Source of the DNA: Acuticoccus sp963704595
GTDB taxonomy: Bacteria; Pseudomonadota; Alphaproteobacteria; Rhizobiales; Amorphaceae
DNA: 64,000 nt
Assembly: GCA_963704595.1 (NCBI GenBank)
Contig: OY969922.1
Span: 372,001-436,000 of the forward strand
Direction: 5' to 3'
Of this stretch, positions 57,501 through 64,000 are shown one piece after another. The first letter of the stretch is position 1; each line of letters opens with the position of its first letter. The notes below the pieces were generated by a model. It did not search any database. It saw nothing but the letters and a program-made list of their open reading frames with translations, and had not been told where the DNA came from. A program made the translations under genes and the position numbers.

Positions 57501-60500
57501 CGCCTGTTCCTCGAAACGGTCTGGCAGGCGCTGGAGGACGCGGCGCTGACGCGGACCGCCCTCGGACAGATGCGCGTCGGCGTGTATGCCGGCGTGATGC
57601 ACGGGCTCTACCAGCTCCACGGCCCCGCGCTCACGGCGGCAGGGCGGCCTGCGGCGCCGGGTTCGGCCTACTGGAGCATCGCCAACCGCGTGTCCGCGTT
57701 CTGCGACTTCCGGGGGCCTTCGATGGCGGTCGACACCGCGTGCTCGGCCTCGCTCAGCGCCATCCACCTCGCCTGCCAGGCGTTGCGGGCGGGGGAGGCG
57801 GACGTTGCCGTCGCCGGCGGCGTCAATATCGCGAGCCATCAGCAGAAATATCTGCAGCTCGCGGAGATGAACTTCGCTTCGTCGGACGGTCGCTGCCGTG
57901 CGTTCGGAGCGGGCGGCGACGGCTACGTTCCCGGCGAAGGGGTCGGCGCGGTTGTCCTGAAGCCGCTCGCCGCCGCGCTGGACGCCGGCGATCCGGTCCG
58001 CGCGGTGATCCGCGGCGGGGCGCTCAACCATGGCGGCACCACAAACGGCTACACGGTGCCGAGCCCGCAGGCGCAGGCCGGCGCGATCGTCGACGCCCTC
58101 GCCCGGGCCGGCCTCTCGCCCGACGATATCGACATCGTCGAGGCGCACGGCACGGGCACCGCGCTCGGCGATCCGATCGAGATCCGCGCGCTCAACCGGG
58201 CCTTCGCCGGCCGCAGCGATCCGCGGCCGGTGCCGATCGGCTCGGTGAAGTCCAACATCGGCCATCTCGAATCGGCCGCCGGGGTCGCCGGGCTCACCAA
58301 GGTGGTGCTGCAGCTCGGCCGGCGGACGCTGGCGCCCTCGCTCCACGCAGACCCGCCCAACCCGGACGTCGATTTCGCAGGTGGCCCGTTCGAGGTCTGC
58401 CGCCAACTCGCGCCATGGCCGGTTCCTCCGGGCGGGCGGCCGCGACGCGCGGGTCTCAGCTCGTTCGGCGCCGGCGGCTCGAACGCGCACCTCGTCATCG
58501 AGGAGGCCCCGGCGCGCGCCCATCCGGCTGACGACGGCACGCCGCAGATCGCGCCGCTTTCGGCACGCGGGCCGGAGGCGCTGACCGCGCGTGTCGCCGA
58601 CCTCCTCGAGCACCTGCGCGGCGAGGGGGCGGACGCGTCGCTCGCCGGCATCGCCGCCACGCTCCAGCACGGGCGCGAGGCGATGGCCGACCGCCTCGCG
58701 CTCGTCGTCACCTCACGGGCCGAGCTCGTGGCGTCACTCGCCGGCATCCTCGACGGGGCGGCGGTGCCTGGCCTATACCGCGCGGGCTCGGTTCCGTTGC
58801 CGGAGGAGCCCGGCGCCCGGCGCGCTCTCGCCGCCCGGCTGCTGGCTGAGGGCGATCCGGACGCGATCGCCAGCCACTTCGCCGCGGGGCTCGACTTCGC
58901 ATGGCCCGCGTCGCATCACGGCCAGCGGCTCAACCTCCCCCCGTACCGGTTCGCCGGCGGGCGCCACTGGCTGCCGGTCCGCCCGGTGGACCGGGTTGCG
59001 GTGCCGGCCGACGCACCGTCCCCGCCGCTCGCTGCCCCGCCCACCGCGGCCCGCTCGGCACCGGCGCAAGGCGGGACGGTCGTGTGCGCGACGCCGGTCT
59101 GGCGCCCCGCTGTGGTCCACGGGTCTTTGTCCGCAGCACCGCTTCTTGTCGTCACCGCGGACACACGTTTGGCGGCGGCGCTTCAGGCGGCCCATCCCGG
59201 GCCGTTCCGTCACCTCTCGCCGGGTGAAAGCTGGGAGAGTGATCCGGCAGCGGACGCCGAGGCGCTCGTCTGGCACGTCGGGCCGGGGGAGCGGGCGGAG
59301 GACGCATTCGGGCGGCTTCTGGCGCTGCTGCGGTCGCTTGCGCGGCGCTCTGCGAAGTCGCTCGATCTCCTCTGCGTCCACCCGGATGCGCCGGGCGGAA
59401 CCTTCCTCGCCGGCCTCCTGCGCACCGCGATGCAGGAGATCCCCGGCCTCGCGCCGCGGCTCCTAGCGCTGCCGGCCGGGGCAGAGGCGGTGGATCATGT
59501 CGCGGCAGTGCGCGCGGCGCTGGCGCCGGGCCATCCATCCGGCAGCGAGCTGCGGCCGGGGGCGGACGGACTGCAGCGCCGCGGCTGGCAGCTCCTCGGC
59601 GAGGTGCCAGCCGCGCCGCTGCCGCGCGGGCCGTGGCTCGTCACGGGCGGTGCGGGCGGGGTCGGGCTCGCCACGGCCCGGGCGCTTGCAGAGCCCGGCA
59701 TGGCGTTCATGCTCCTCGGCCGCGCCGCGCCATCGGCACGAACCGACGCCGCCGTGGCCGCACTCCGCGCCGCCGGGGCGGAGGCGATGTACCGCGCGAC
59801 CGACGTCGCCGATGCGGAGGCACTCGCGGGTGCGCTGGCGGAGATGCGTGTGACCCTCGGGCCGCCCGTCGCCGTGTTCCATGCGGCCGGCGTGATCCGC
59901 GACGCGCTCCTGCGCAACAAGCAGGAGGCGGACGTCGCCGCGGTGCTTTCCGCAAAGGTCGCCGGGGTCGAGGCGCTCGACCGGGCGACGCGGCATGACC
60001 CGCTCGAGCTCTTCGCGCTCTGCTCCTCGCTCGCCGCCGTCACCGGCAATCCGGGCCAGGGCGACTATGCCGCCGCCAACCGCTACCTCGACGCCTTCGC
60101 CGAGGCGCGACAGGGGCCGGGGCGCTCGCTCTCCGTCTGCTGGCCGTACTGGCGCGAGGGCGGGATGCGGCTCGGCGCGGCGGCCGAGGCGGCCATGGGC
60201 CGGCTGGGGCTCGTCCCGCTGGAGACGGCATCGGCAGTCGACGCGCTGCGCCGGGCGGCCGGGTCCGGTCATCGGGTGGTCGCGGTGGCGGCCGGCGATC
60301 CCGACGCCATCGCAACCCTCATCGGCGCGGAACCGGCTGCCCCTGCCGAGCCGGTCGCGCCGGCGTCGAAGGCGGTGGCGGATGCGCGGACCCTGATGCC
60401 CCGTCTCGCCGCGCTGGTCGGCGAGGTGCTCGGCGTCGCGCCGGAGGAGGTCGAGCCGGACGAATCGTTCCTCGAATACGGCTTCGACTCGGTTTCGCTG

Positions 60501-61235
60501 GCCACGCTCGCGGCCCGTGTCGCGGCAACGTTCGCGATCGACCTGCCCCCCGCGCGCCTGTTCGAGATGCCGAGCCTTTCGGCGCTCGCCGGCCATCTCG
60601 CGCCGCTCGTGCCTTCCGGCGAACCGTTGTCCGCACCGCCGCCCGTCACTGCCCGGGCTTACCCCGCACCGACGGTCGTCTCGGAAGCCATGCCGGTCGC
60701 ATTCGCAACCGAACCGAACCCCGCGCCGCCGCGCACGCCGACGCCGTCGGCAGCATGCCGGTGGCCATCGTCGGCATGGCCGCGAAGCTGCCGGGTGCGG
60801 CCGACCTCGGCGCCTTCTGGCGGGCCGTCCGCGATGGCCGCGACCTCCTGCGCGACGTGCCCGCCGACCGATGGGACTGGCGCGCGTTCGACGGCGATCC
60901 CGCGCTGGAACCCGGCCGCGGTCGCATCCACCGTGCCGGCTTCATCGACGGGGTGGACCGGTTCGACCCGCTCTTCTTCGGCATCTCGGCCCACGAGGCG
61001 GAGCGGATGGATCCGCAGCAGCGCCTCGTCCTGCAAGCCGTGTGGCACGCGCTGGAAGATGCCGCGATCGTCCCCGCCAGCCTCGCGGGGCGGGACGTCG
61101 CGGTGTTCGTCGGCGTCTCGGGCGCGGAGTACAACGAGCTCTTCCGCGACCAGGGGATCGAGGTCGGTCCGCTCACCGGCACCGGGATGGCGCACTCGAT
61201 CCTCGCCAACCGCGTCTCCCACCTTCTCGGGCTGA
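51177..61235 (+). CDS. Trans-AT PKS, segment 5: KR-cMT-ACP | KS-DH-ACP, KS-KR-ACP
   Basis: An open frame of 3352 residues with coding sense from about 51521 to 60740. By residue: KR 116-479 (GGTGGLG), C-methyltransferase 505-839 (EVGAGTGATT), ACP 867-937 (GVNSLM), C-terminal tail with NLSDEEVAAMLAEL near 975-990, then a probable new protein start at 54150. KS6 1018-1459, DH 1612-1875, ACP 1905-1977 (GLQSIQ), KS7 2023-2445, KR 2635-3048 (GGAGGVG), ACP 3070-3141 (GFDSVS) follow. A lost base near 60740 in the Pro/Ala-rich linker moves the next KS into another phase, so the last 165 residues are not real. Confidence 0.92.
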   Translation: MAAIATTLRSTTLRGGSHCGSRISSSAPLPRRCRHRCASLRHAGARPQRPRRRGRTALSSFSIRRTPHRSPPRSRRAIRGHGSWTPPAPGGRRRSAAPPGCSRSAASRRATSSTQAALKAAERHGVLALFAALQRIDAAGWPSAGTHLTVVTDRAEALPEDDAVRPLGAGVIGLAMSAAREFPLLTVSTVDVDLDATAPADLAARIDAEGGRRIALRGRARLERRLDPVALPDAGTSPVRAGATYIVLGGTGGLGNATAAHLAAAGAGHLVLVGRRDANDAMRQAFSALEAKGARVTHIAVGAAQPGALARALADRAVGPIHGAVVATLALRDGALARMSEEAMETVLAAKAAATQELARALRGEPLDFLLVHGSAQSYAGTAGQANYAAGATAQDAFVAALARATGWRVTTIHWGFWGEVGAVATSAHHARLAAAGIAPIATGEGVAAMARILAAGVPQAVAIRASDAVLAGLGADPAATAERAPGRAPPLVPAPAPAPRDVASIAAADAGLSAWEAWGAARVADIFAEHLAGAPTGADGLAARLAVAPGQRRVFDGLLDLLVARGVLIEGAQGLTRSATPTPPRPALAPAHGRLIEAATDGLPAILSGRRPAADVLFPDGSTRLVEPVYTADALMRHVQGATAAVVVGAVERALAAADAPDRIAILEVGAGTGATTAALVEALAPFADRLDYLYTDLSPALVAHGRERFGAHPFMRFRPLDITAAPGDAGVADIVVAANVLHATPRIDATLGHVRRLLRPGGLLAALEAVAARDFASLTFGLTPGWWAFSDPEARLAGSPLLGIAEWRRALAAAGFADVSCDPLGLPGRGHALMLARSDGSLVRTSRSPGAAPTVAAEPAPVRPAGDVVRWLAGEIAAVLDLPADRLDPARPLDAYGVNSLMIPRVTLRLERALGVRVPAAALFEHPTLAALAAHLAAAFPDAVASCLGGAVAPGPPEEPEDDPLRHFVENLSDEEVAAMLAELDGGGRMTRPPLSPDREALLRRLRTQPRRDVAEPVAIIGLGLYAPGPGAAGVRHQAGETFAEGHGALDAFWRNLATGHDAVGEIPADRWDWRDPAFFDADKARAVATGRSYSRWGGFLEGGVDRFDALFFGISPREAETMDPQERLFLQVAWHAVEDAGLARATLAGRAVGVFAAAMFGHYQLVESPAGVANSSFASIANRVSHLFDWRGPSLAVDTMCSSSLAAIALACTSLRRGESAMALAGGVNLITHPRRYLLLSQGRYAASDGRCRAFGAGGDGYVPGEGAGAVLLKPLRTALADGDPIRGVIRGIGTNHGGRTAGSFYTVPSPLAQGEAIAAALAEARVAPGSVGYVEAHGTGTALGDPVELAGLVRGYGDARARPQIALGSVKSNVGHLEGAAGIVGLAKVLLSFRHGRLAPSLPHSETLNPECDFAAAGFALQLEPGAWPERDGPRRAGLSAFGAGGTNVHMILEEPPTVAARPALTGGRVPVVLSAPGESQLRASAAALAEALAADPRIALADVAHTLAVGREPMTERLALTAASTGELSERLAAFANGDTGGILRGRAGTPPERPVPADPESAARHFVAGGNAAPVAGGRRIALPGIAFARERYWLEPASSRAAPARLHPLIDANVSSVDGIAFRRRFRADEALMRDHRFAGTPMLPGAATLEMARAAAALALPSGTVSALANVVWLAPVVAADDGAVDLRVALTPAPGGLAFEVISGAGTHARGTARTGATLLAERLDPAAIAARCGPPTPAADGYATLARHGLEYGASLRVLTRIAAGTDEVLAELDLTATDPACRLEPAAIDGALQALVALPLLGRDGPALPFSVDEVAWTAAPATGAPMPARLLVHARKVAGRAAADILIADQDGAVLVRLSGFAVVPVPQRAAAPLAAPTPAAAATAAQSGGRAEPLVARLTALLAHELRLPAHRIDPAEDFERYGLQSIQVMDMTAALENEFGTLPKTLFFEYRTLETLAGYFLAEHAETVAARYASAPPQTAPASAGPENASPERLAAPSIGRAAETAPASAIAILGIAGRYPGAPDLATFWDNLSAGRDAIGDIPADRWDPDDLPATADGKPLSRRGGFLADADRFDARFFRIAPREAALIDPQERLFLETVWQALEDAALTRTALGQMRVGVYAGVMHGLYQLHGPALTAAGRPAAPGSAYWSIANRVSAFCDFRGPSMAVDTACSASLSAIHLACQALRAGEADVAVAGGVNIASHQQKYLQLAEMNFASSDGRCRAFGAGGDGYVPGEGVGAVVLKPLAAALDAGDPVRAVIRGGALNHGGTTNGYTVPSPQAQAGAIVDALARAGLSPDDIDIVEAHGTGTALGDPIEIRALNRAFAGRSDPRPVPIGSVKSNIGHLESAAGVAGLTKVVLQLGRRTLAPSLHADPPNPDVDFAGGPFEVCRQLAPWPVPPGGRPRRAGLSSFGAGGSNAHLVIEEAPARAHPADDGTPQIAPLSARGPEALTARVADLLEHLRGEGADASLAGIAATLQHGREAMADRLALVVTSRAELVASLAGILDGAAVPGLYRAGSVPLPEEPGARRALAARLLAEGDPDAIASHFAAGLDFAWPASHHGQRLNLPPYRFAGGRHWLPVRPVDRVAVPADAPSPPLAAPPTAARSAPAQGGTVVCATPVWRPAVVHGSLSAAPLLVVTADTRLAAALQAAHPGPFRHLSPGESWESDPAADAEALVWHVGPGERAEDAFGRLLALLRSLARRSAKSLDLLCVHPDAPGGTFLAGLLRTAMQEIPGLAPRLLALPAGAEAVDHVAAVRAALAPGHPSGSELRPGADGLQRRGWQLLGEVPAAPLPRGPWLVTGGAGGVGLATARALAEPGMAFMLLGRAAPSARTDAAVAALRAAGAEAMYRATDVADAEALAGALAEMRVTLGPPVAVFHAAGVIRDALLRNKQEADVAAVLSAKVAGVEALDRATRHDPLELFALCSSLAAVTGNPGQGDYAAANRYLDAFAEARQGPGRSLSVCWPYWREGGMRLGAAAEAAMGRLGLVPLETASAVDALRRAAGSGHRVVAVAAGDPDAIATLIGAEPAAPAEPVAPASKAVADARTLMPRLAALVGEVLGVAPEEVEPDESFLEYGFDSVSLATLAARVAATFAIDLPPARLFEMPSLSALAGHLAPLVPSGEPLSAPPPVTARAYPAPTVVSEAMPVAFATEPNPAPPRTPTPSAACRWPSSAWPRSCRVRPTSAPSGGPSAMAATSCATCPPTDGTGARSTAIPRWNPAAVASTVPASSTGWTGSTRSSSASRPTRRSGWIRSSASSCKPCGTRWKMPRSSPPASRGGTSRCSSASRARSTTSSSATRGSRSVRSPAPGWRTRSSPTASPTFSG
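54138..54152 (+). promoter_or_regulatory. Embedded ribosome binding site and ATG: probable start of a second PKS protein
   Basis: GGAGGT, six spacer bases and ATG at 54150, immediately after the carboxy-terminal motif NLSDEEVAAMLAELDG that usually ends trans-AT PKS proteins. The following residues (MTRPPLSPDREALLRRLRTQ) look like a protein N terminus. ATGA here would also supply the upstream stop if one base were removed from GGTGGA. Confidence 0.6.
54230..57105 (+). other. PKS module 6: KS-DH-ACP without KR
   Basis: KS6 has DTMCSSSL and an N-terminal insertion containing GPGAAGVRHQAGETFAEGHG. The DH has both motifs (HRFAGTPMLPG; IDGALQA). There is no KR, so the DH acts on a hydroxyl made elsewhere, or is a pyran-forming or isomerising variant. 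ACP: YGLQSIQVM, with Gln in place of the usual Asp before the Ser. Confidence 0.8.
57245..60600 (+). other. PKS module 7: KS-KR-ACP
   Basis: KS7 DTACSASL, EAHGTGT, VKSNIGHLESAAG. KR GGAGGVG, CSSLAAV and GDYAAAN, with IRD in place of LDD. ACP GFDSVSL. The predicted product is a beta-hydroxy unit. Confidence 0.84.
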
Positions 61236-62780
61236 CCGGACCGAGCGAGCCGGTGGACACGGCCTGCTCGTCCGCCCTCGTCGCGATCCACCGGGCCGTC
61301 GAGGCAATCCGCGCCGGGTCCGAGATGGCGATCGCGGGCGGCGTGAACCTCATCCTGACGCCGACGCTGTTCCACGCCTTCGAGCGCGCCGGAATGCTGA
61401 GTCCGTCCGGCGTCTGCCGCCCGTTCGACGCGGCGGCCGACGGTTATGCCCGCGGCGAGGGGGTCGGCATCCTCGTCCTCAAGCCGCTCGCCGAGGCGCT
61501 CGCGGACGGCGACCCCGTCCATGCCGTCATCCGCGGCGGCGCGATCGGCCACGGCGGGCGTTCGCCGTCGCTGACCGCGCCGCATCCGCAGGGGCAGGCG
61601 GCGGTGCTCGCGGCGGCGTGGGCGGCGGCCGGCGTTGCGCCGGAAACGCTCGGCTACATCGAGGCGCACGGCACCGGCACACCGCTCGGCGACCCGGTGG
61701 AGATCGCGGGGCTCATCCGTGCGTTCGAGGACGCTGCGCCGGGGGCCGACTGGTCCGGCGGTCCCTGTGCGGTGGGCTCGGTGAAGTCGAACATCGGCCA
61801 TCTGGAGAGCGCGGCGGGGATCGCGGGCGTGATCAAGCTCGTCCTCGCGCTCCAGCATGGCGAGACGCCGCCGACGGCACATCTGTCGGCGCCGAATCCG
61901 CAGCTTCCCGCATCGCCGGCCATCGCGCTGCCCCGCGCGGTGGCGCCATGGCCGCTCCGACGGGATGGGGCTCTGCCCCTGCCACGGCGCGGCGGGGTCT
62001 CCTCGTTCGGGTTCGGCGGGGTGAACGCACATCTGGTGCTGGAGGAGGCGCCGGCCCGTCCTGCGCCGCCGCGGGGCGGGACGGGCCCGTGGGCGATCCT
62101 CCTCTCGGCCCGCGACGGCGCGGCGCTCCGGCGGCGGATCGCAGCGCTCGCCGCCGTGCTGCCGGAAGTCCTGCCTGCGGGCATCCCGGCCATCGCGGAT
62201 ACGCTGGCGGCAGGGCGCGCGCCGATGGCCGAGCGGTTCGCCGCCGTGGTCGCGACGGGGGAAGAACTCGCGCAGGTGCTTGCCGCGGTGCTGGCGGGCG
62301 AGGCGCCGGACGGGCGCTGGCAGACCGGCCGTGCCCGCCGCGACGCCGTGCCGGAACCCGCGCCGCGCGACCCCCACGCCGCCGCCCGCGCCTTCGCGGC
62401 CGGGGACGCGCTGGTGTTCACGCCCGCGCCCGGCCGGGTCCGGCTGCGCCTGCCGGTCTACCCGTTCGCGGACGAGCGCCACTGGCTGCCCGGTCCCGCC
62501 GGCGCGCGCCGTGCCGCCCCGCCGCCGGCCCCGCCCGTGCCGACCCCATCGGCCGTACCGGACGCATTGCGCGAGCGCGTGCGGACGATCGTTGCCGAGG
62601 CGAGCGGGTTCGCGCCTGAGCTCATCGAGGGCGACGGCGGTTTCGAGACCTACGGCTTCGACAGCCTGATGGCGAAGACCCTGCACCTCCGCCTCGAGGC
62701 CGAATACGGCCCGCTGCCCCAATCTCTGCCGTTCGAGTGCAACACGCTGGACGCGCTCGCCGCACGCCTCGCCATCCTCG
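60755..62780 (+). other. PKS module 8: KS-ACP
   Basis: KS8 has all catalytic residues; ACP has YGFDSLMAK. No processing domain lies between them, so it leaves a beta-ketone or relies on trans-acting enzymes. Confidence 0.82.
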
Positions 62781-64000
62781 CACCCGCAGCCCCGCAGGCG
62801 CCAACCGGTTCCGTTCCGCTCCGTGCCGCTCCGCTGCCGCGCGTCGCCTCTCGGGTGGCCGCGGACGGCGGTGCGGAACCCATCGCAATCATCGGCCTTG
62901 CCGGCCGCTATCCGGGCGCGGAGGACCTCGACGCGTTCTGGCGCCTGCTGGTCGAGGGCCGCGAGGCCATCGGCGAAGTGCCGGCGGAGCGGTGGGACTG
63001 GCGCCCGCTGTGGGCAGACGACGCGGAGCGAGCCGAGCGAACCGGTGGCATCAACGCCCGCTGGGGCGGCTTCCTCACCGACGCGGACGCGTTCGACCCG
63101 TACTTCTTCCGCATTCCGCCCGCCGAGGCGGCGCTGATGGACCCGCAGGAACGCCTTTTCGTGGAGACCGCGTGGCACGCGTTCGAAAGCGCCGGCCACG
63201 TGCCGCGCCGCCTGCGCAGGGCAGGGCAGCGCACGGGGGTCTTCGCGGGGGTGACGACGCTGTCGCATGCGCTGTGGGGGCCTGAGCTGTGGCGGCAGGG
63301 CGAGATGGCCTTCCCCGCCGCCGATCCGTGGTCGCTCGCCAACCGCGTCTCATATCTTCTCGACCTCACCGGCCCCTCGATGCCGGTCGACACCGCCTGC
63401 TCGGCCTCGCTGACAGCGATCCATCTCGCCGTCGCGGCGCTCCGCCGCGGCGAGTGCGAGTTCGCGCTCGCGGGCGGGGTGAACCTTTACAGCCACCCGG
63501 CAAAGTTCGTGGCGCTCTGCCGGATGCGGATGCTGTCGCCGACCGGGCGTTGCCGCGCGTTCGGGGCGGAGGCGGACGGGTTCGTGCCGGGCGAGGGCGT
63601 CGGCGCGGCGCTCCTGCGCCCGCTGCGCGAGGCGGAGGCGGCGGGCGACACCATCCTCGCGGTGATCCGGGGCAGCGCCGTCAACCACGGCGGCCGCACC
63701 AACGGCTACACGGTTCCGAGCCCCGCCGCACAGGCCGCGGTCATCACCGCCGCGCTCGCCGACGCGGGGGTCGCCGCGGCCGAGGTCGACGCGATCGAGG
63801 CGCACGGCACCGGGACCGCGCTTGGCGATCCGATCGAGGTCGACGGTCTTGCGCGCGCGTTCGGTGCGCGGGCGACGCCCGGCGCACTCGGCGCGGTGAA
63901 GGCGAATATCGGCCATCTGGAGGCCGCGGCAGGCATCGCGGGGCTGACCAAACTCGTGCTCCAGTTCGCGCACGAAACGCTCGCCCCCACGCGCGACGCG
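60755..64000 (+). CDS. Trans-AT PKS, segment 6: KS-ACP, KS (cut by right edge)
   Basis: An open frame running to the window end. It begins inside KS8 (MPVAIVGMAAKLPGAADLGA; this Met is internal to the domain). KS8 has DTACSSALVAIH, EAHGTGTPLGD and VKSNIGHLESAAG; a post-KS linker ending RLPVYPFADERHW; ACP near 62570-62780 with YGFDSLMAK; then KS9 from 62875 with DTACSASLTAIH and EAHGTGTALGD, incomplete at the edge. No reductive domain follows KS8. The assembly line therefore continues beyond this window, including its release domain. Confidence 0.93.
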   Translation, partial: MPVAIVGMAAKLPGAADLGAFWRAVRDGRDLLRDVPADRWDWRAFDGDPALEPGRGRIHRAGFIDGVDRFDPLFFGISAHEAERMDPQQRLVLQAVWHALEDAAIVPASLAGRDVAVFVGVSGAEYNELFRDQGIEVGPLTGTGMAHSILANRVSHLLGLTGPSEPVDTACSSALVAIHRAVEAIRAGSEMAIAGGVNLILTPTLFHAFERAGMLSPSGVCRPFDAAADGYARGEGVGILVLKPLAEALADGDPVHAVIRGGAIGHGGRSPSLTAPHPQGQAAVLAAAWAAAGVAPETLGYIEAHGTGTPLGDPVEIAGLIRAFEDAAPGADWSGGPCAVGSVKSNIGHLESAAGIAGVIKLVLALQHGETPPTAHLSAPNPQLPASPAIALPRAVAPWPLRRDGALPLPRRGGVSSFGFGGVNAHLVLEEAPARPAPPRGGTGPWAILLSARDGAALRRRIAALAAVLPEVLPAGIPAIADTLAAGRAPMAERFAAVVATGEELAQVLAAVLAGEAPDGRWQTGRARRDAVPEPAPRDPHAAARAFAAGDALVFTPAPGRVRLRLPVYPFADERHWLPGPAGARRAAPPPAPPVPTPSAVPDALRERVRTIVAEASGFAPELIEGDGGFETYGFDSLMAKTLHLRLEAEYGPLPQSLPFECNTLDALAARLAILAPAAPQAPTGSVPLRAAPLPRVASRVAADGGAEPIAIIGLAGRYPGAEDLDAFWRLLVEGREAIGEVPAERWDWRPLWADDAERAERTGGINARWGGFLTDADAFDPYFFRIPPAEAALMDPQERLFVETAWHAFESAGHVPRRLRRAGQRTGVFAGVTTLSHALWGPELWRQGEMAFPAADPWSLANRVSYLLDLTGPSMPVDTACSASLTAIHLAVAALRRGECEFALAGGVNLYSHPAKFVALCRMRMLSPTGRCRAFGAEADGFVPGEGVGAALLRPLREAEAAGDTILAVIRGSAVNHGGRTNGYTVPSPAAQAAVITAALADAGVAAAEVDAIEAHGTGTALGDPIEVDGLARAFGARATPGALGAVKANIGHLEAAAGIAGLTKLVLQFAHETLAPTRDA
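62875..64000 (+). other. PKS module 9: KS, incomplete
   Basis: KS9 through VKANIGHLEAAAG; the end of the domain and everything after it lie outside the window. Confidence 0.85.

Overview
The window comes from a high-GC alphaproteobacterium, most likely of the Hyphomicrobiales/Rhizobiales. A BA14K-family secreted protein, the divergent acdS/acdR pair, a TAXI-TRAP transporter and the overall codon use point that way. It has two halves: about 18 kb of ordinary accessory metabolism, then a biosynthetic locus that runs off the right edge.

Left half (1-18,100). From the left: a sugar-acid operon (GntR regulator, kdgD, enolase-superfamily dehydratase; minus strand); a BA14K protein with a terminator; an ArsR regulator behind a repeat-rich promoter; a zinc metallopeptidase; a TAXI-TRAP uptake system; a Na+/Ca2+ exchanger-type antiporter; asd; a DUF952 protein; an S24/LexA-like regulator; a ligase-associated DNA exonuclease; malate synthase; a palindromic intergenic repeat; ACC deaminase (acdS) with its Lrp-type regulator (acdR); two VOC proteins; and a small GlsB-like membrane protein.

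Middle (18,390-24,880). A tightly overlapping plus-strand set encodes two PvdE/SyrD-type ABC exporters (membrane domain fused to ATPase), an SPFH/prohibitin-like membrane protein, a membrane-anchored LivJ-type binding protein and a small two-helix membrane protein. A DUF697 protein follows. I do not recognise this combination as a described system. Its position suggests, without proof, that it exports or gives self-protection for the neighbouring product.

Right half (24,950-64,000). A minus-strand pair encodes a trans-acting malonyltransferase fused to a PfaD-type enoyl reductase, and a cytochrome P450. Diverging from it is a giant hybrid NRPS/trans-AT polyketide synthase of more than 35 kb. 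Its order is: formyltransferase-ACP-C-A(Gly)-PCP; KS-DH-KR-ACP; KS-DH-KR-cMT-ACP-ER; KS-ACP-ACP*; KS0-oMT-ACP; KS-DH-KR-cMT-ACP; probable gene boundary; KS-DH-ACP; KS-KR-ACP; KS-ACP; KS... (cut). No module has its own AT, so the free-standing AT-ER must load them. The adenylation pocket reads as glycine, so the chain probably starts from N-formylglycine or a close relative.

Caution: many well-conserved genes here (enolase, metallopeptidase, TRAP permease, exchanger, asd, malate synthase, and the PKS at six or seven places) are broken by single-base frameshifts whose removal restores normal proteins. This looks like residual sequencing error rather than gene decay, so I describe reconstructed genes and mark each break.
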